Notes: a model not told the origin generated them from the sequence alone. DNA of 48,242 nt from Actinomycetes bacterium (GCA_021803085.1 JAJZMD010000103.1:1-48242); one strand, 5' to 3'. Positions 1-8,873 are shown, counted from the stretch's first letter. A program made the numbers and translations.

Positions 1-126
1 GCAGTGGGCGGGCAGCTCGTCGACCTGCCCATCGTGATGCGGGCGAAGCGGCTCTTGGAGGCGAGCGAGGCGGTCGCTGCGACCGCCGCCGCGACCGCCG
101 CGAAGGCGCCGGGCGAGGGCGGGTAG
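1..126 (+). CDS. C-terminal end of a CitE/HpcH-type lyase (partial)
   Basis: An open frame runs from the window edge to a TAG at 124-126. The 41 visible residues contain GGQLVDLPIVMRAKRLLE, which resembles the last helix of citrate lyase beta-subunit-like and malyl-CoA lyase-like proteins of the HpcH/HpaI aldolase family. An Ala-rich tail follows. The catalytic barrel lies outside the window, so the substrate cannot be judged. The family call rests on one short motif. Confidence 0.5.
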   Translation, partial: AVGGQLVDLPIVMRAKRLLEASEAVAATAAATAAKAPGEGG

Positions 127-133
127 GCGCGGG

Positions 134-1216
134 TCAGGCCGCTTCGAGGCGGTAGGAGCTGCCCGCGCTGCTCGGCACCCAGGCGCCGGGGAGCGCGGCA
201 GCGAGCGCGTGCTGGGCGCGCCAGCCGGTGCAGTGCCCCGCGACGACGAGGTCGGGGCGCAGCTCTTGGAGGGCGGCGACGGTCGGCCCGATGATCGGCT
301 CGAACGCCGACCCGCCGAGGTGGAAGCCGCCGATCACCGCCACCAGGCGATCGACCCCGGTGAGCCGCATCGCGTGCCGGACGATGTTGACCACGCCGGC
401 ATGGCCGCAGCCGGTCAGCACGACGAGACCTCGTCCCGCGAGGTGGACGACCAGCGCCTGGTCGTCGACGACGAGGGGGTCGTGACGCCACGTGCCGCCG
501 TCCCAGGCCTCGTGGCTCCGCGGCATGCCCCGCTCGAACTCGGTCGTCCTGTCGACCTCGCCGGAGATGAGCACGCTGGCGTCCACGAGGAGCGAGGGGA
601 CGCGCCGCTCGACCACCTCGAAGCCCTCCCGCGCGAGCGCGCCCTTCGAGAGCGTCGGCAGCTCCGAGGCGTCGGCTCCCGGCAGGAGGACGCGCCGGCG
701 GGTCCACACGGCCGGATGGACGGTCAGCGGGAGGCCCCGCCGGCGCCGAAGCCGGAGGAGGCCGTCGAAACCGCCGGCGTGGTCGTAGTGGCCGTGGCTG
801 AGCACGACCCCACGGAGCCCCGAGAAGTCGATGCCGAGCCGCTCCGCGTTGGTCGCCATCCCTTCGGGGGACACGCCGGTGTCGAAGAGGAGCGTCGAGC
901 TCGATCCGGCACGTCCCACCGTCACGAGCGCGGAGAAGCCGTGCTCGGCGACCATGCCCACCCGGGTGCGGCCTCCCTCGAACAACGGCGACGGCACTCC
1001 GGCCGCCCGGGAGGACGGACGGGCCACGCCGGCGTATGAGGGGAGGAGACCGTCGAAGCTGTTGTCGACGAGCGTCGTGATCTCGACCTCGTCCACCGCC
1101 GCGAGCGCGATCGGGTCGACGGCCGGCCCCTCCGTCGCTCGAGGCGTCGACGCCTGGTGCTCTGCCCCCCGGGGCGACGGCGCCTGGTGCTCCGTCGCTC
1201 CTGGGCCGCTGCACAC
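134..1216 (-). CDS. MBL-fold metallo-hydrolase, dihydropterin-phosphate-synthase-like group
   Basis: A metallo-beta-lactamase-fold hydrolase of about 360 residues. It carries the zinc motif HGHYDHAGG, then GCGHAGVVN, GGFHLGG and AGHCTGW, which supply the later metal ligands. Spacing and the SHGHYDH/GCGH pattern fit the group often named methyl-dihydropterin ribofuranosyl-aminobenzene 5'-phosphate synthase, but the physiological substrate is unknown. I chose the GTG at 1216 because a TATGGT box (1224-1229, minus strand) lies 7 bases upstream, the spacing seen at other genes here; ATG 1228 would overlap that box. Residues 1-33 are a low-complexity stretch with repeated EHQA units. The frame stays open to 1435, but that part looks non-coding. 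Confidence 0.8.
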   Translation of the reverse strand: MCSGPGATEHQAPSPRGAEHQASTPRATEGPAVDPIALAAVDEVEITTLVDNSFDGLLPSYAGVARPSSRAAGVPSPLFEGGRTRVGMVAEHGFSALVTVGRAGSSSTLLFDTGVSPEGMATNAERLGIDFSGLRGVVLSHGHYDHAGGFDGLLRLRRRRGLPLTVHPAVWTRRRVLLPGADASELPTLSKGALAREGFEVVERRVPSLLVDASVLISGEVDRTTEFERGMPRSHEAWDGGTWRHDPLVVDDQALVVHLAGRGLVVLTGCGHAGVVNIVRHAMRLTGVDRLVAVIGGFHLGGSAFEPIIGPTVAALQELRPDLVVAGHCTGWRAQHALAAALPGAWVPSSAGSSYRLEAA

Positions 1217-1229
1217 GGTCAGGACCATA
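1217..1229 (-). promoter_or_regulatory. Leaderless -10 box for the MBL hydrolase
   Basis: TATGGT at 1224-1229 (minus strand) is followed by 7 bases and an in-frame GTG at 1216. The same TATGGTCCT string lies before the hydrolase at 39757. Confidence 0.5.
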
Positions 1230-1604
1230 GACCGAGACCGCCCGGCGGGCGCGACCGTGGCGCGCCTCACCGGCTGCGCGCACCAACCCGACCCCGTCGT
1301 GCGCATCTGGGGCAACCTCGGGCTGAGCGAGACCGCCGACGTCTGATCCGATGCGATCGCTCTGGCCGCGGCCCACGCCGGCGAAGCTCTGCAGCGCATC
1401 GGGTCCGATGGCGGGCCGCGCGACGCTGCCGTCACCGATACGAACCCCGCCGACGATCGAGCGTTGAGCGCTTCCCTGCGCCACCGGTGTCGCCGTTGAC
1501 ACCTTCCTTCCCCCGCAATAGCATTCGCAGCGCGGATATCTGAGGGTACGCACGTCGACGCGTACAGGCGGAGTCGGCCACACGGTCGATCAGAGGGGGC
1601 CCAC
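1230..1604. other. Intergenic region with an imperfect inverted repeat
   Basis: This is the spacer between divergent genes. It contains GATCCGATGCG (1345-1355) and CGCATCGGGTC (1395-1405), inverted copies matching at 10 of 11 positions with a 39-base loop. A Shine-Dalgarno-like AGAGGGGG at about 1592 belongs to the next gene. I see no other gene or RNA here. Confidence 0.4.
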
Positions 1605-4600
1605 GTGCGTGGTTGTGTACGAAGTCAACGCGCCCTGCGAGCGGTGCTCACCGCCGCGGTGGGGTGTGTGACCGTGATCGGCATCGTTCCGGCGGCGGCC
1701 ATCGTGTCCTCGGTCCCAGCGGGTGCGTCGCTCGCGACGCCGGCACTTCCCCTCCCCCACGGATCAACGGCCCTCTCGAAGAAGACACCGGCGGGCGAGC
1801 TCTCGATCGCCACCCCCGCGGGCCACAAGCCGCTCGGCATCGTGCCCCCCATCCATCTCCGGGCCGCTCCGACCTCGTCTGCGCCGACCTCGTCTGCACC
1901 CGGGCCTTTCGCCACACCAACGTCCTATCCGTGCGATGCGACGATCTTCCCAAGTGGGTGCCCCGGCCCGCTCGTGTACACGACAAAGAACCAGGCGATG
2001 GTCCAGACAGGCGGAATCATCGGCAAGGTGAGCGTCTATGCGGTGTACTGGAAACCTGCCACCTACACGAGCAGCTTCCCCTCGGGTTACGCAACAAGGA
2101 TCGACACGTACCTGACCAATATCGCCGCGACAAGCCGTAAGCCTTCCAACGTGTTCTCAGTGCTCCAGCAGTACTACACAGCCATCGGAGGAACCAAGCA
2201 CCACATCCACTACACAGTCACCTTCGCCGGCAAGATCACAATGACCACATCGTTCCCCACAAACGGATGCACGGCGCTTACGACATACCCTGTCTGCCTC
2301 GACACAGCACAGGAAGCCACACAGCTGAAGGCCTATCTCGCCGTGCATGCGACGTTGCCCAAAGGTATTGGTGCAATCTATCTGGTCTACTTTCCGCCGA
2401 AGGTGAGAACCTGCTTCACCACAGGAGCCTACTGCTCGGTGGTAAATACAGGGCAGACAACTTCGTCTCCTTCCAAAACAGTTTACTGCGCCTACCACAG
2501 CGGCACGTACACAACGGCGGCGGGTGAAAACATCCTCTACGGCAACATGCCGTTCCCTCCGACCTCCCGATGCAACGCGTTCAACGAAGCCATCACCGGG
2601 ACATTCGACGCGACAGTCATGATCAGCATGACCAGCCACGAACTGAGCGAGACGATCACCGACTCGAGCACACAGTGGAGGACGTCAACAATAAACAAAG
2701 CCGAGATCGGGGACGTGTGCGCCTACGTGTATGGCACCCCGCTCGGTGGTACAGAGGCATCAGGGACAGCGTGGAACCAGACAATCAACGGGACTCACTA
2801 CTTCACCCAGCTCGAGTTCAGCGACGAGAACTACTCTTTGACAACGGACGCGAACGGCTGCATCCCGAGGGAGGAGCTGCCGACAGCGTCGTTCACCGGA
2901 TCGCTCAGCGTGACGGCGGGCGCGCCCGACACATTCACGTCGACCTCGGCAGACCCTGACAACTCGGTCACACCGCTTAGTTACACATGGACATGGGGTG
3001 ACGGCACTGCCAAATCCACCACAAGCAGTCTCTCCCACACCTTCACCACTGCTGGGACATACACGGTCAAGTTGACGGTCACCGACGGAGATATGTGGAC
3101 GAATTCCGTGACTCACGTTGTCAACGTGACCGCCACAACGACGGCCGCCAAGCTCGCCATCACCACCGAGCCGGCGTCGAGCACGGTGGCCGGCCACACC
3201 TTCAGCGTCGGGGTGTCGATCGAGAACGCGTCGGGGAGCGTGCTTTCGACAAAGACGACAACAGTCGCCCTTTCGATCTCGGCGGGGACAACCGGGGCCG
3301 CCCTCACCTGCACAGGCACGACGACCGACCACAAGGCCGCGACCGCCGGCGTGGCCAGCTTCACCTGCTCGATCGCGACGCCCCACAGCGGCTACACGCT
3401 GAAGGCGACGAGCGGCACCCTGACCGCGGCCACAACCGCGTCCTTCGCGATCACCGCCACAACGACGCCCACGCCGTCGCCTCCACCACCCCCGTCTCCT
3501 CCTTCGCCTCCGGCTCCGCCCAGCAGGGCGAGTAGCCATTCGACATGTGCGGTCATTTCCGGCGCCTGCCACGCATCCAATGGCGGGGTGACAGTGACAG
3601 CGTCGACCGGTCCTGGAGCGCTCACGGTGTCGCAGTACCCCGCTGACCCTGCGGGCACGCCGAGCTTCAGCTCGACCGGCGAGTACTTCGACGTCGAGAC
3701 CTCGTCGACAAGCACCTTCGGCTCGGTCACGGTGAAGGTCTGCACCCTGAACGGCGGCACGAAGCTCTACTGGTGGAGCACAACATCGGGCAAGTGGGAG
3801 ACGGTCTCGCCCGTGACCGGGCCGGCGGGCACGCCGCCGTGCCTCACCGCCACGCTGTCCGCGAAGTCCACGCCGACGCTTTCGCAGCTGAAGGGCACCG
3901 TGTTCGCGGTCGGCACAGCGCCAGTCCGGGCCACCACCCGGGTCTACGGCCCGACACCCGACGCCACCGCGGCGGCCGAGCTCGAGCGGGCCTTCCCTCC
4001 GACGGCGGGCTCGTGCCCTGCCTCACGGGCCGTCGTCCTCGCCACGACAGCCACCTACGACGACGCGCTGTCGAGCCAGTTCCTCGCCCAGTCCCTCACA
4101 ACCGGGACGCTCCTCACCCCGACCGAGAGCCTCTCGGCGGTCACCGAGGCGGCCCTGAAGGAAGAGGGGATCTCGACCGTCTACGTCGTGGGCGGGCCCC
4201 TTGCGATCACGACAGCGGTGGTGAGCCAGATCGAGAGCCTGAGCGCCTACGGCTGCGGGGGCAAGACACCCTCGGGCAAGGTCGCCGTCGTCCGCATCTT
4301 CGGGCAGACCCAGTACGCGACGGCGGCCGCCGTCGCAGAGCACGTCGGGACTGCCGCCTCCCTCTCGTTCCAAGGCGCCTACCAGACGACCGACCCGACG
4401 GGAGGGACCGGCAGGTTCAACGACACCCCGGGCGCCGGGACGGCCGCGCCGTCGGGACCAGAGCGGACCGCCGTGCTGGCCTCGGGGACAGAGTTCCAAG
4501 ACGCTCAGGCCGCCTCGGTCGTCTCCTACCGGACAAAGCTGCCGCTCCTCCTGACCCCGGCGACGACGCTGTCTGCCACAGCGGTCGCCGCCATCGAGAA

Positions 4601-5081
4601 GCTCGGCATCAAGCAGGTCATCTTGATGGGGGGGACACTCGCGGTCACCAACACAGTGGAGCAAGCCCTCGTTGCAAAGACCGGGGTCTTCGTGGTCAGG
4701 GTCGCAGGGAAGGACGCCACCGACACCGCCGTCGAGCTGGCCCGTTTCGAGGTCGCCGCCACGTCGTCGGGCCTCGGCTGGACACCGGGCCACCGGGTGC
4801 TCGTCGCCCGGGGGAACGGCTTTTCCGACGGGATCGCAGGGGCGGTGCTGGACAGCCCGAAGAACACCGCCACAGGGCCCCAGGGCTCCGCACGGCCGCT
4901 CTTGCTGACCGAGACACCGAGCGTCGTGGGCACATTCCTCACCGCCTTCTTGAAGACGACAGGGGTAAAGGGGATCGGCGGGACATCGACGAAGACCCTC
5001 ACGGCCCTGACGGCCCTCGGTGGCCCGCTCGCCCTTTCGACAGCGGCGCTCGCAGCGATGGAGGCGGACCTCGGGGCGTAG
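1605..5081 (+). CDS. Secreted surface protein: EXORDIUM-like domain, PKD domain and CWB2 cell-wall-binding repeats
   Basis: A 1158-residue protein with a GTG start preceded by AGAGGGGG. It has a signal peptide (residues 1-42, hydrophobic from about 14). Residues about 130-415 resemble the EXORDIUM/phosphate-induced protein family and include MTSHELSETITDS near 342, a HExxE-like site that could bind metal. A PKD domain follows (about 425-510, with WTWGDG and HTFTTAGTYTVKLTVTD), then an Ig-like segment, a proline-rich linker near 625-645, and about 380 C-terminal residues of CWB2-type repeats (VYVVGG, VILMGG, LLLTP). CWB2 domains anchor proteins to wall polymers in other Gram-positives. Protease activity is inferred only from the HELSE motif. 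Codon use in the first half is less GC-rich than in neighbouring genes. Confidence 0.75.
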   Translation: MRGCVRSQRALRAVLTAAVGCVTVIGIVPAAAIVSSVPAGASLATPALPLPHGSTALSKKTPAGELSIATPAGHKPLGIVPPIHLRAAPTSSAPTSSAPGPFATPTSYPCDATIFPSGCPGPLVYTTKNQAMVQTGGIIGKVSVYAVYWKPATYTSSFPSGYATRIDTYLTNIAATSRKPSNVFSVLQQYYTAIGGTKHHIHYTVTFAGKITMTTSFPTNGCTALTTYPVCLDTAQEATQLKAYLAVHATLPKGIGAIYLVYFPPKVRTCFTTGAYCSVVNTGQTTSSPSKTVYCAYHSGTYTTAAGENILYGNMPFPPTSRCNAFNEAITGTFDATVMISMTSHELSETITDSSTQWRTSTINKAEIGDVCAYVYGTPLGGTEASGTAWNQTINGTHYFTQLEFSDENYSLTTDANGCIPREELPTASFTGSLSVTAGAPDTFTSTSADPDNSVTPLSYTWTWGDGTAKSTTSSLSHTFTTAGTYTVKLTVTDGDMWTNSVTHVVNVTATTTAAKLAITTEPASSTVAGHTFSVGVSIENASGSVLSTKTTTVALSISAGTTGAALTCTGTTTDHKAATAGVASFTCSIATPHSGYTLKATSGTLTAATTASFAITATTTPTPSPPPPPSPPSPPAPPSRASSHSTCAVISGACHASNGGVTVTASTGPGALTVSQYPADPAGTPSFSSTGEYFDVETSSTSTFGSVTVKVCTLNGGTKLYWWSTTSGKWETVSPVTGPAGTPPCLTATLSAKSTPTLSQLKGTVFAVGTAPVRATTRVYGPTPDATAAAELERAFPPTAGSCPASRAVVLATTATYDDALSSQFLAQSLTTGTLLTPTESLSAVTEAALKEEGISTVYVVGGPLAITTAVVSQIESLSAYGCGGKTPSGKVAVVRIFGQTQYATAAAVAEHVGTAASLSFQGAYQTTDPTGGTGRFNDTPGAGTAAPSGPERTAVLASGTEFQDAQAASVVSYRTKLPLLLTPATTLSATAVAAIEKLGIKQVILMGGTLAVTNTVEQALVAKTGVFVVRVAGKDATDTAVELARFEVAATSSGLGWTPGHRVLVARGNGFSDGIAGAVLDSPKNTATGPQGSARPLLLTETPSVVGTFLTAFLKTTGVKGIGGTSTKTLTALTALGGPLALSTAALAAMEADLGA

Positions 5082-5096
5082 GACGTGGCTCGTCGG

Positions 5097-6344
5097 TCAG
5101 CGTGCGATCGCCTCCCACCCCGCCTCCTCGGAAGCGACGTCTCGCACGAGGTTCCCGAGCACGAGGTTCACGTCGTAGGAGTGGAAGCCCCAAGCCGGTC
5201 CCATCGTCTCGGTGACGACCGGCCGCCTGTCACCGTGCGCGGCCACGTCCGTGACCTGGAGCCACGTGGCCCCGCCCCGGCTCTCGCAGTGCCCGGTGTA
5301 GAGGTGCGGGAACGTGAGCCACTGGGTGGTGACGGGGGGCTGCACCTTCTCGACCTCCCGCAGGAAGTAGTCGTCCAGCGGTGCGGTGCCCCCGCCGATC
5401 GCCGCCGGGTTCACGCACGCGACCCGCTGGCCGACCACCGCCCTCTGGCCACCCTGGAGGCTGACGCCTTGTCCGGGACGCCCAAACATCGAGTCCGCCG
5501 GCGGCTCGGCCGGGAAGCTCGACCACGCGATGACGCAGCCGGATTGCCGCGGGGTGCTGCACAGCGGAACGTGCCTGAAGCTCCCCCCGACCTTCTTGCC
5601 CGTCGGGACCTGGACGTTGCCGCCGGCGAGGATCGCCACCACGAGCCTGGACCGCAGCGACCGCACCGCGTCGATCTGGTCGGCGATGAGCTTGATCAGG
5701 AGCACCGCACCCTGCGAGTGACCGATGAGCACGAACGGCCTGCCGTGATCGTCGCGGGCGACGAAGGCCTTCCACGCGTCGAGGAGGCTCGCGTACGCGA
5801 CGGTCTCGGCCTTCTCGAGGGTGGCGCTCACGCGATGGGCACCGAGGCCCCGAACGGCCTGAGCCGTGGCCTGCCGGTACATCGGAGCCCACACTGTGCA
5901 GACCTGGGAGAAGAGCGACGCCTCGTCGATCGCCGCCCCGACCTCGTTGACCTGGACCTCGAGGTTCGAGTTGTCGGAGTGCTCGGTGCTGACCGTGGGG
6001 TACACGAAGAAGCAGTCGAACTTCCGCGCGGACGGCGGGTGGACGTTGGTGGGTCCGGTGGGGAACCTCGGGCCCGACGCCGGCACGCTGGTCGCGGCGC
6101 GCGGGAAGGTGCAGGGGTCGTTCGCCGCTCCGGGCCGGCAGAGCCAGACCACGGACCGGGGGTGGGACTCGGCGCGAAAGGCCGGGGAAGCGGCAGCGCC
6201 CGCGCCCGCCGCCGCCCCCGGCGCGGGCGCTCCGTACGCGGCGGCCGCAGCCAGCGCGACCAGCGCGACCAGCACTGAGGGACCGGGCCGCACGGGCCGC
6301 ACGGGCGAGCTTCCTCGCCGCCTGAGCACGCGGCGCCGTTGCAT
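5097..6344 (-). CDS. Secreted DUF3089 alpha/beta-hydrolase (esterase/lipase-like)
   Basis: About 415 residues. An Arg-rich N-terminus and hydrophobic segment (VLVALVALAAAAAYG) form a signal peptide or anchor. The mature part has the DUF3089 features: FDCFFVYPTVS, SQVCTVWAPMYRQAT, and the nucleophile elbow GHSQGA in FVLIGHSQGAVLLIKLI. This family belongs to the alpha/beta-hydrolase fold and members are annotated as lipases or esterases; the substrate here is unknown. The start at 6344 is the ATG just before the Arg-rich stretch; the frame stays open to 6422. The gene converges on the surface-protein gene with a 15-base gap. Confidence 0.75.
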   Translation of the reverse strand: MQRRRVLRRRGSSPVRPVRPGPSVLVALVALAAAAAYGAPAPGAAAGAGAAASPAFRAESHPRSVVWLCRPGAANDPCTFPRAATSVPASGPRFPTGPTNVHPPSARKFDCFFVYPTVSTEHSDNSNLEVQVNEVGAAIDEASLFSQVCTVWAPMYRQATAQAVRGLGAHRVSATLEKAETVAYASLLDAWKAFVARDDHGRPFVLIGHSQGAVLLIKLIADQIDAVRSLRSRLVVAILAGGNVQVPTGKKVGGSFRHVPLCSTPRQSGCVIAWSSFPAEPPADSMFGRPGQGVSLQGGQRAVVGQRVACVNPAAIGGGTAPLDDYFLREVEKVQPPVTTQWLTFPHLYTGHCESRGGATWLQVTDVAAHGDRRPVVTETMGPAWGFHSYDVNLVLGNLVRDVASEEAGWEAIAR

Positions 6345-6494
6345 CACGACACGTTGGCGCGTCGCGGCGCGGGACGCAACCGCGGCGTCGGCGAGTCTGG
6401 GCAGCACCCGGGCCGGGTCCACCGGCCTATCCGGACAGCTCCGCGCTACCGTTGCACCGCGCTCGACGCTTTCGCCGCGCCGTAGCGACCTCCA

Positions 6495-7949
6495 TCATTG
6501 CCCCTGCGCGAGGGAGAAGCCGGGCTGGCCGTCGAAGGTGAACAACCCTTCGGCCTTGATGAAGGGAAAGCCCGCCCCTGCCAGACGTCCGAGCAGCGCG
6601 ACGACGTCTTCGTGGGGCACCGGACTGCCTGCTTCGCCTGCCTCGAAACGGCACCTCCAGTGGTCCACGCAGAAGGTTTCCGGGATGCCGTCCGGGTAGA
6701 CCTTCTGGCCCCGGTTGGTGATCATGACGAGGGCGAGCGGGCCGGCATTGTCTTCGAGGCCCTTGGCCAGCTCATCGACGGGCTGGCGGGACTCCACGAA
6801 CACGTCGATGCCCACCAGTTCCTTCCTGGCGGGGAGACGCTCCGAGACCGCAACGGAGATCCGCTCCGAGCTCGACGGGTAGCGGGCGGGTTTCAGCGTC
6901 TTCGGTGCCTCGCCCAGCCGGGCGATCACCGCGTCCGCGAACTGGGAGGTCCCGACCCTCTCGCTCGAGACTGCGGGGTCGTAGATGTCATCGGTGTGCA
7001 CGCCATCCTCGATCGTGCGCAACCACGCGTTGTGGACCCGCTCGGCGGCCTCCCCCTGGCCGATGTGGACGAGCATCTGCACGGCCCCGAGCAGCAGGCC
7101 CGAGGGATTGGCGACGTTCTGCCCGGCGAGCGGAGGCGCAGAGCCGTGGATCGCCTCGAACATCGCGACCTCGCTGCCGATGTTCGCACTGCCTGCGAGG
7201 CCGACGGAACCGGCGATCTGCGCCGCCACGTCGGAGAGGATGTCGCCGTAGAGGTTCGGCAGGACGACGACATCGAAGGCCTCGGGGGTGTCCGCAAGCT
7301 TCGCCGCTCCGATGTCCACGATCCAATGCTCCGACTCGAGGTCCGGGTACGCCGCCGCCACCTCCTCGAACACCCGGCGGAACAACCCGTCGGTCATCTT
7401 CATGATGTTGTCCTTCGTGAAGCAGGCGACCTTCGAGCGTCCGTATCGACGGGCATACTCGAACGCATACCTGACCAGACGTTCGGTTCCGGGCCTCGTG
7501 ATGAGCTTCAGGCACTGGGTGACATCTTCGGTCTGGCGATGCTCGATCCCGCCGTAGAGGTCCTCCTCGTTCTCGCGGACGATGACGACGTCCATGCCGG
7601 GATGCTCGGTCGCGACGAACGGGTGGTACGAGGGGCAGGGCCTCACATTCGCGAACAAGCCGAACGCCTTGCGGACGGTCACGTTCAGGCTCTTGATCCC
7701 GCCCCCTTGGGGCGTCGTGATGGGAGCTTTCAAGAACACCTTGGTCCTCCGCAAGGACTCCCAGGCTTCCGGGCCGATGCCGGCGGTGCTTCCCGCCGCG
7801 TAGGCCGCCTCGCCGATCCGGATGGTCTCCACGTCCAGATCGGCGGCGCCGGCCGTGATGATGCGAAGGGTGGCGTCCATGATCTCCGGACCGATGCCGT
7901 CGCCGTACGCGACGGTGATCGGGACCGCGCCGGTGCGACCAGTGCTCAT
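6495..7949 (-). CDS. icd: Isocitrate dehydrogenase (NADP-type, Thermus/Rickettsia-like long form)
   Basis: A 484-residue isocitrate/isopropylmalate dehydrogenase family enzyme. Visible motifs are AYGDGIGPEIM at the N-terminus, NVRPCPSYHP and VIVRENEEDLYGGIEH for substrate binding, FTKDNIMKMTDGLF, and NLYGDILSDVAAQIAGSVG with GSANIG. The extra C-terminal domain of about 130 residues after the core is typical of the Thermus/Rickettsia isocitrate dehydrogenases rather than LeuB. It would convert isocitrate to 2-oxoglutarate, the substrate of the Kgd enzyme encoded 28 kb away. I chose ATG 7949 because AGGAG lies 6 bases upstream; an in-frame ATG at 8000 would add 17 residues. Confidence 0.85.
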   Translation of the reverse strand: MSTGRTGAVPITVAYGDGIGPEIMDATLRIITAGAADLDVETIRIGEAAYAAGSTAGIGPEAWESLRRTKVFLKAPITTPQGGGIKSLNVTVRKAFGLFANVRPCPSYHPFVATEHPGMDVVIVRENEEDLYGGIEHRQTEDVTQCLKLITRPGTERLVRYAFEYARRYGRSKVACFTKDNIMKMTDGLFRRVFEEVAAAYPDLESEHWIVDIGAAKLADTPEAFDVVVLPNLYGDILSDVAAQIAGSVGLAGSANIGSEVAMFEAIHGSAPPLAGQNVANPSGLLLGAVQMLVHIGQGEAAERVHNAWLRTIEDGVHTDDIYDPAVSSERVGTSQFADAVIARLGEAPKTLKPARYPSSSERISVAVSERLPARKELVGIDVFVESRQPVDELAKGLEDNAGPLALVMITNRGQKVYPDGIPETFCVDHWRCRFEAGEAGSPVPHEDVVALLGRLAGAGFPFIKAEGLFTFDGQPGFSLAQGQ

Positions 7950-7996
7950 GTCTTGCTCCTTGCTCGTCTCGCCTGCGGGGGAGGGGGTGGCTCCGG

Positions 7997-8053
7997 TCAT
8001 CGCAGCGCCGGCACCTGGTACGAAGCTCGAGGCGCCGTGGCCACGACGCTCAT
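7997..8053 (-). CDS. Possible 18-residue leader peptide before icd
   Basis: ATG at 8053 sits 7 bases after a TATGGT box (8061-8066). The frame reads 18 residues (MSVVATAPRASYQVPALR) and stops at 7997. That TGA overlaps an ATG at 8000, which is in frame with icd. A leaderless short reading frame feeding into icd is plausible, but there is no family evidence for it. Confidence 0.3.
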   Translation of the reverse strand: MSVVATAPRASYQVPALR

Positions 8054-8060
8054 CATGCGC

Positions 8061-8088
8061 ACCATATTATACGAATCCTAGCTCGTAT
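8061..8088 (-). promoter_or_regulatory. icd promoter with a palindromic operator
   Basis: This is an AT-rich island in GC-rich DNA. On the minus strand it reads TATAATATGGT (8061-8071). It overlaps a perfect inverted repeat, ATACGA (8069-8074) and TCGTAT (8083-8088), with an 8-base spacer. A repressor bound there would cover the upstream edge of the -10 box. Confidence 0.5.
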
Positions 8089-8126
8089 GTAGAGGCGCAC
8101 CGGCCGGTTACGGGCCTGGCAGCCCC

Positions 8127-8181
8127 GCCGGTGGTCCGCCGGTGGTCCGCCGGAGGTCCGCCGGTGGTCCGCCGGAGGTCC
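8127..8181. repeat. Five tandem copies of an 11-bp unit
   Basis: GCCGGTGGTCC is repeated five times without gaps; copies 3 and 5 have A in place of T at position 6. It lies in the spacer between icd and the regulator gene. Confidence 0.9.
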
Positions 8182-8312
8182 GCAGAACACGACCATGTCG
8201 TCGGAACGGATCCCGAGAGTGGTCAGGATCCCCTCCGCGGCGTGTCTGCCGGCAAGCCGAGCGTCGCCGGGGAGCCTGCTGGGCGGTCTCATGGACGAGA
8301 GACGATCTGTGT

Positions 8313-8325
8313 CTCGTGAAACCTG
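8313..8325. promoter_or_regulatory. Operator-like motif, inverted copy
   Basis: CTCGTGAAACCTG is the inverted counterpart of the GTTTCACGAA motif at 8383. It lies about 70 bases upstream of that copy. Confidence 0.4.
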
Positions 8326-8376
8326 CCGGGATACTTTCTCGGTCGGCGAATCGCCTGGTCGGAGTGCTGGTGCCCG

Positions 8377-8392
8377 TAGCCTGTTTCACGAA
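8377..8392 (+). promoter_or_regulatory. Promoter and operator of the winged-helix regulator
   Basis: A TAGCCT -10-like box (8377-8382) is directly followed by GTTTCACGAA (8383-8392), placing the motif on the likely transcription start. This arrangement suggests autoregulation by the gene starting at 8403. Confidence 0.4.
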
Positions 8393-8402
8393 GCGAGCTA
8401 CC

Positions 8403-8756
8403 ATGGAACTCATGGCGGGGGCGCACGGAGAGCCGGGCGAGACGTCCAGGCCGGCCTGGACGTTCCTCACCAACCACGGCCACGTGCTGGTCTGCATCGC
8501 CACTGACCCCGGCGTCCGCGGCCGAGACATCGCCGCCCGGGTCGGCATCACCGAGCGTGCCGCCCAGGCGATCATCGCCGATCTCGTCGGAGAGGGCTAC
8601 GTGACGCGAACCCGGATCGGCCGGCGCAACCACTACGAGATCAACCCCAATCGACCACTGCGCCACCCCGTCGAGCAACCTCACAGCATCGGCGAGCTCC
8701 TCCAGCTCGTGGGCACGCTCGACACGCCGCGGCGCCGGAGAGCGACCGCCTCGTGA
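8403..8756 (+). CDS. Winged-helix transcriptional regulator (MarR/ArsR-like)
   Basis: About 117 residues. The core is a winged helix: WTFLTNHGHVLVCIATDPGVRGRDIAARVGITERAAQ gives helices 1-3, and LVGEGYVTRTRIGRRNHYEIN gives the recognition helix end and the wing. No ligand-binding domain is present. The ATG at 8403 has no strong Shine-Dalgarno sequence, and ATG 8412 is an alternative. Copies of a GTTTCACGAA-like motif lie upstream of this gene and again before the next gene, so it probably controls itself and the DUF6671 gene. Confidence 0.7.
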   Translation: MELMAGAHGEPGETSRPAWTFLTNHGHVLVCIATDPGVRGRDIAARVGITERAAQAIIADLVGEGYVTRTRIGRRNHYEINPNRPLRHPVEQPHSIGELLQLVGTLDTPRRRRATAS

Positions 8757-8816
8757 GCTGAGCCTGGGACAGCCGCTCTCGCTGCCGCACCCACGCCCCG
8801 GCGGCATCCCAAGGTG

Positions 8817-8867
8817 TGTTTTACGAAATTTGATACACGAAGCAAGATTCCTTAGTCACACTAGGAT
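8817..8867 (+). promoter_or_regulatory. Promoter of the DUF6671 gene with two operator-like motifs
   Basis: TGTTTTACGAAAT (8817-8829) and GATACACGAAG (8832-8842) resemble the motif at 8383. They lie just upstream of a TAGGAT -10 box (8862-8867), which is 6 bases from ATG 8874 and supports a leaderless start. Confidence 0.5.
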
Positions 8868-8873
8868 GACCGG

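Noticed and set aside
1257..1346. A 29-codon plus-strand frame (GTG 1257 to TGA 1346)
   Set aside because: It overlaps the promoter region of the MBL gene, has no ribosome-binding site and no family signal.
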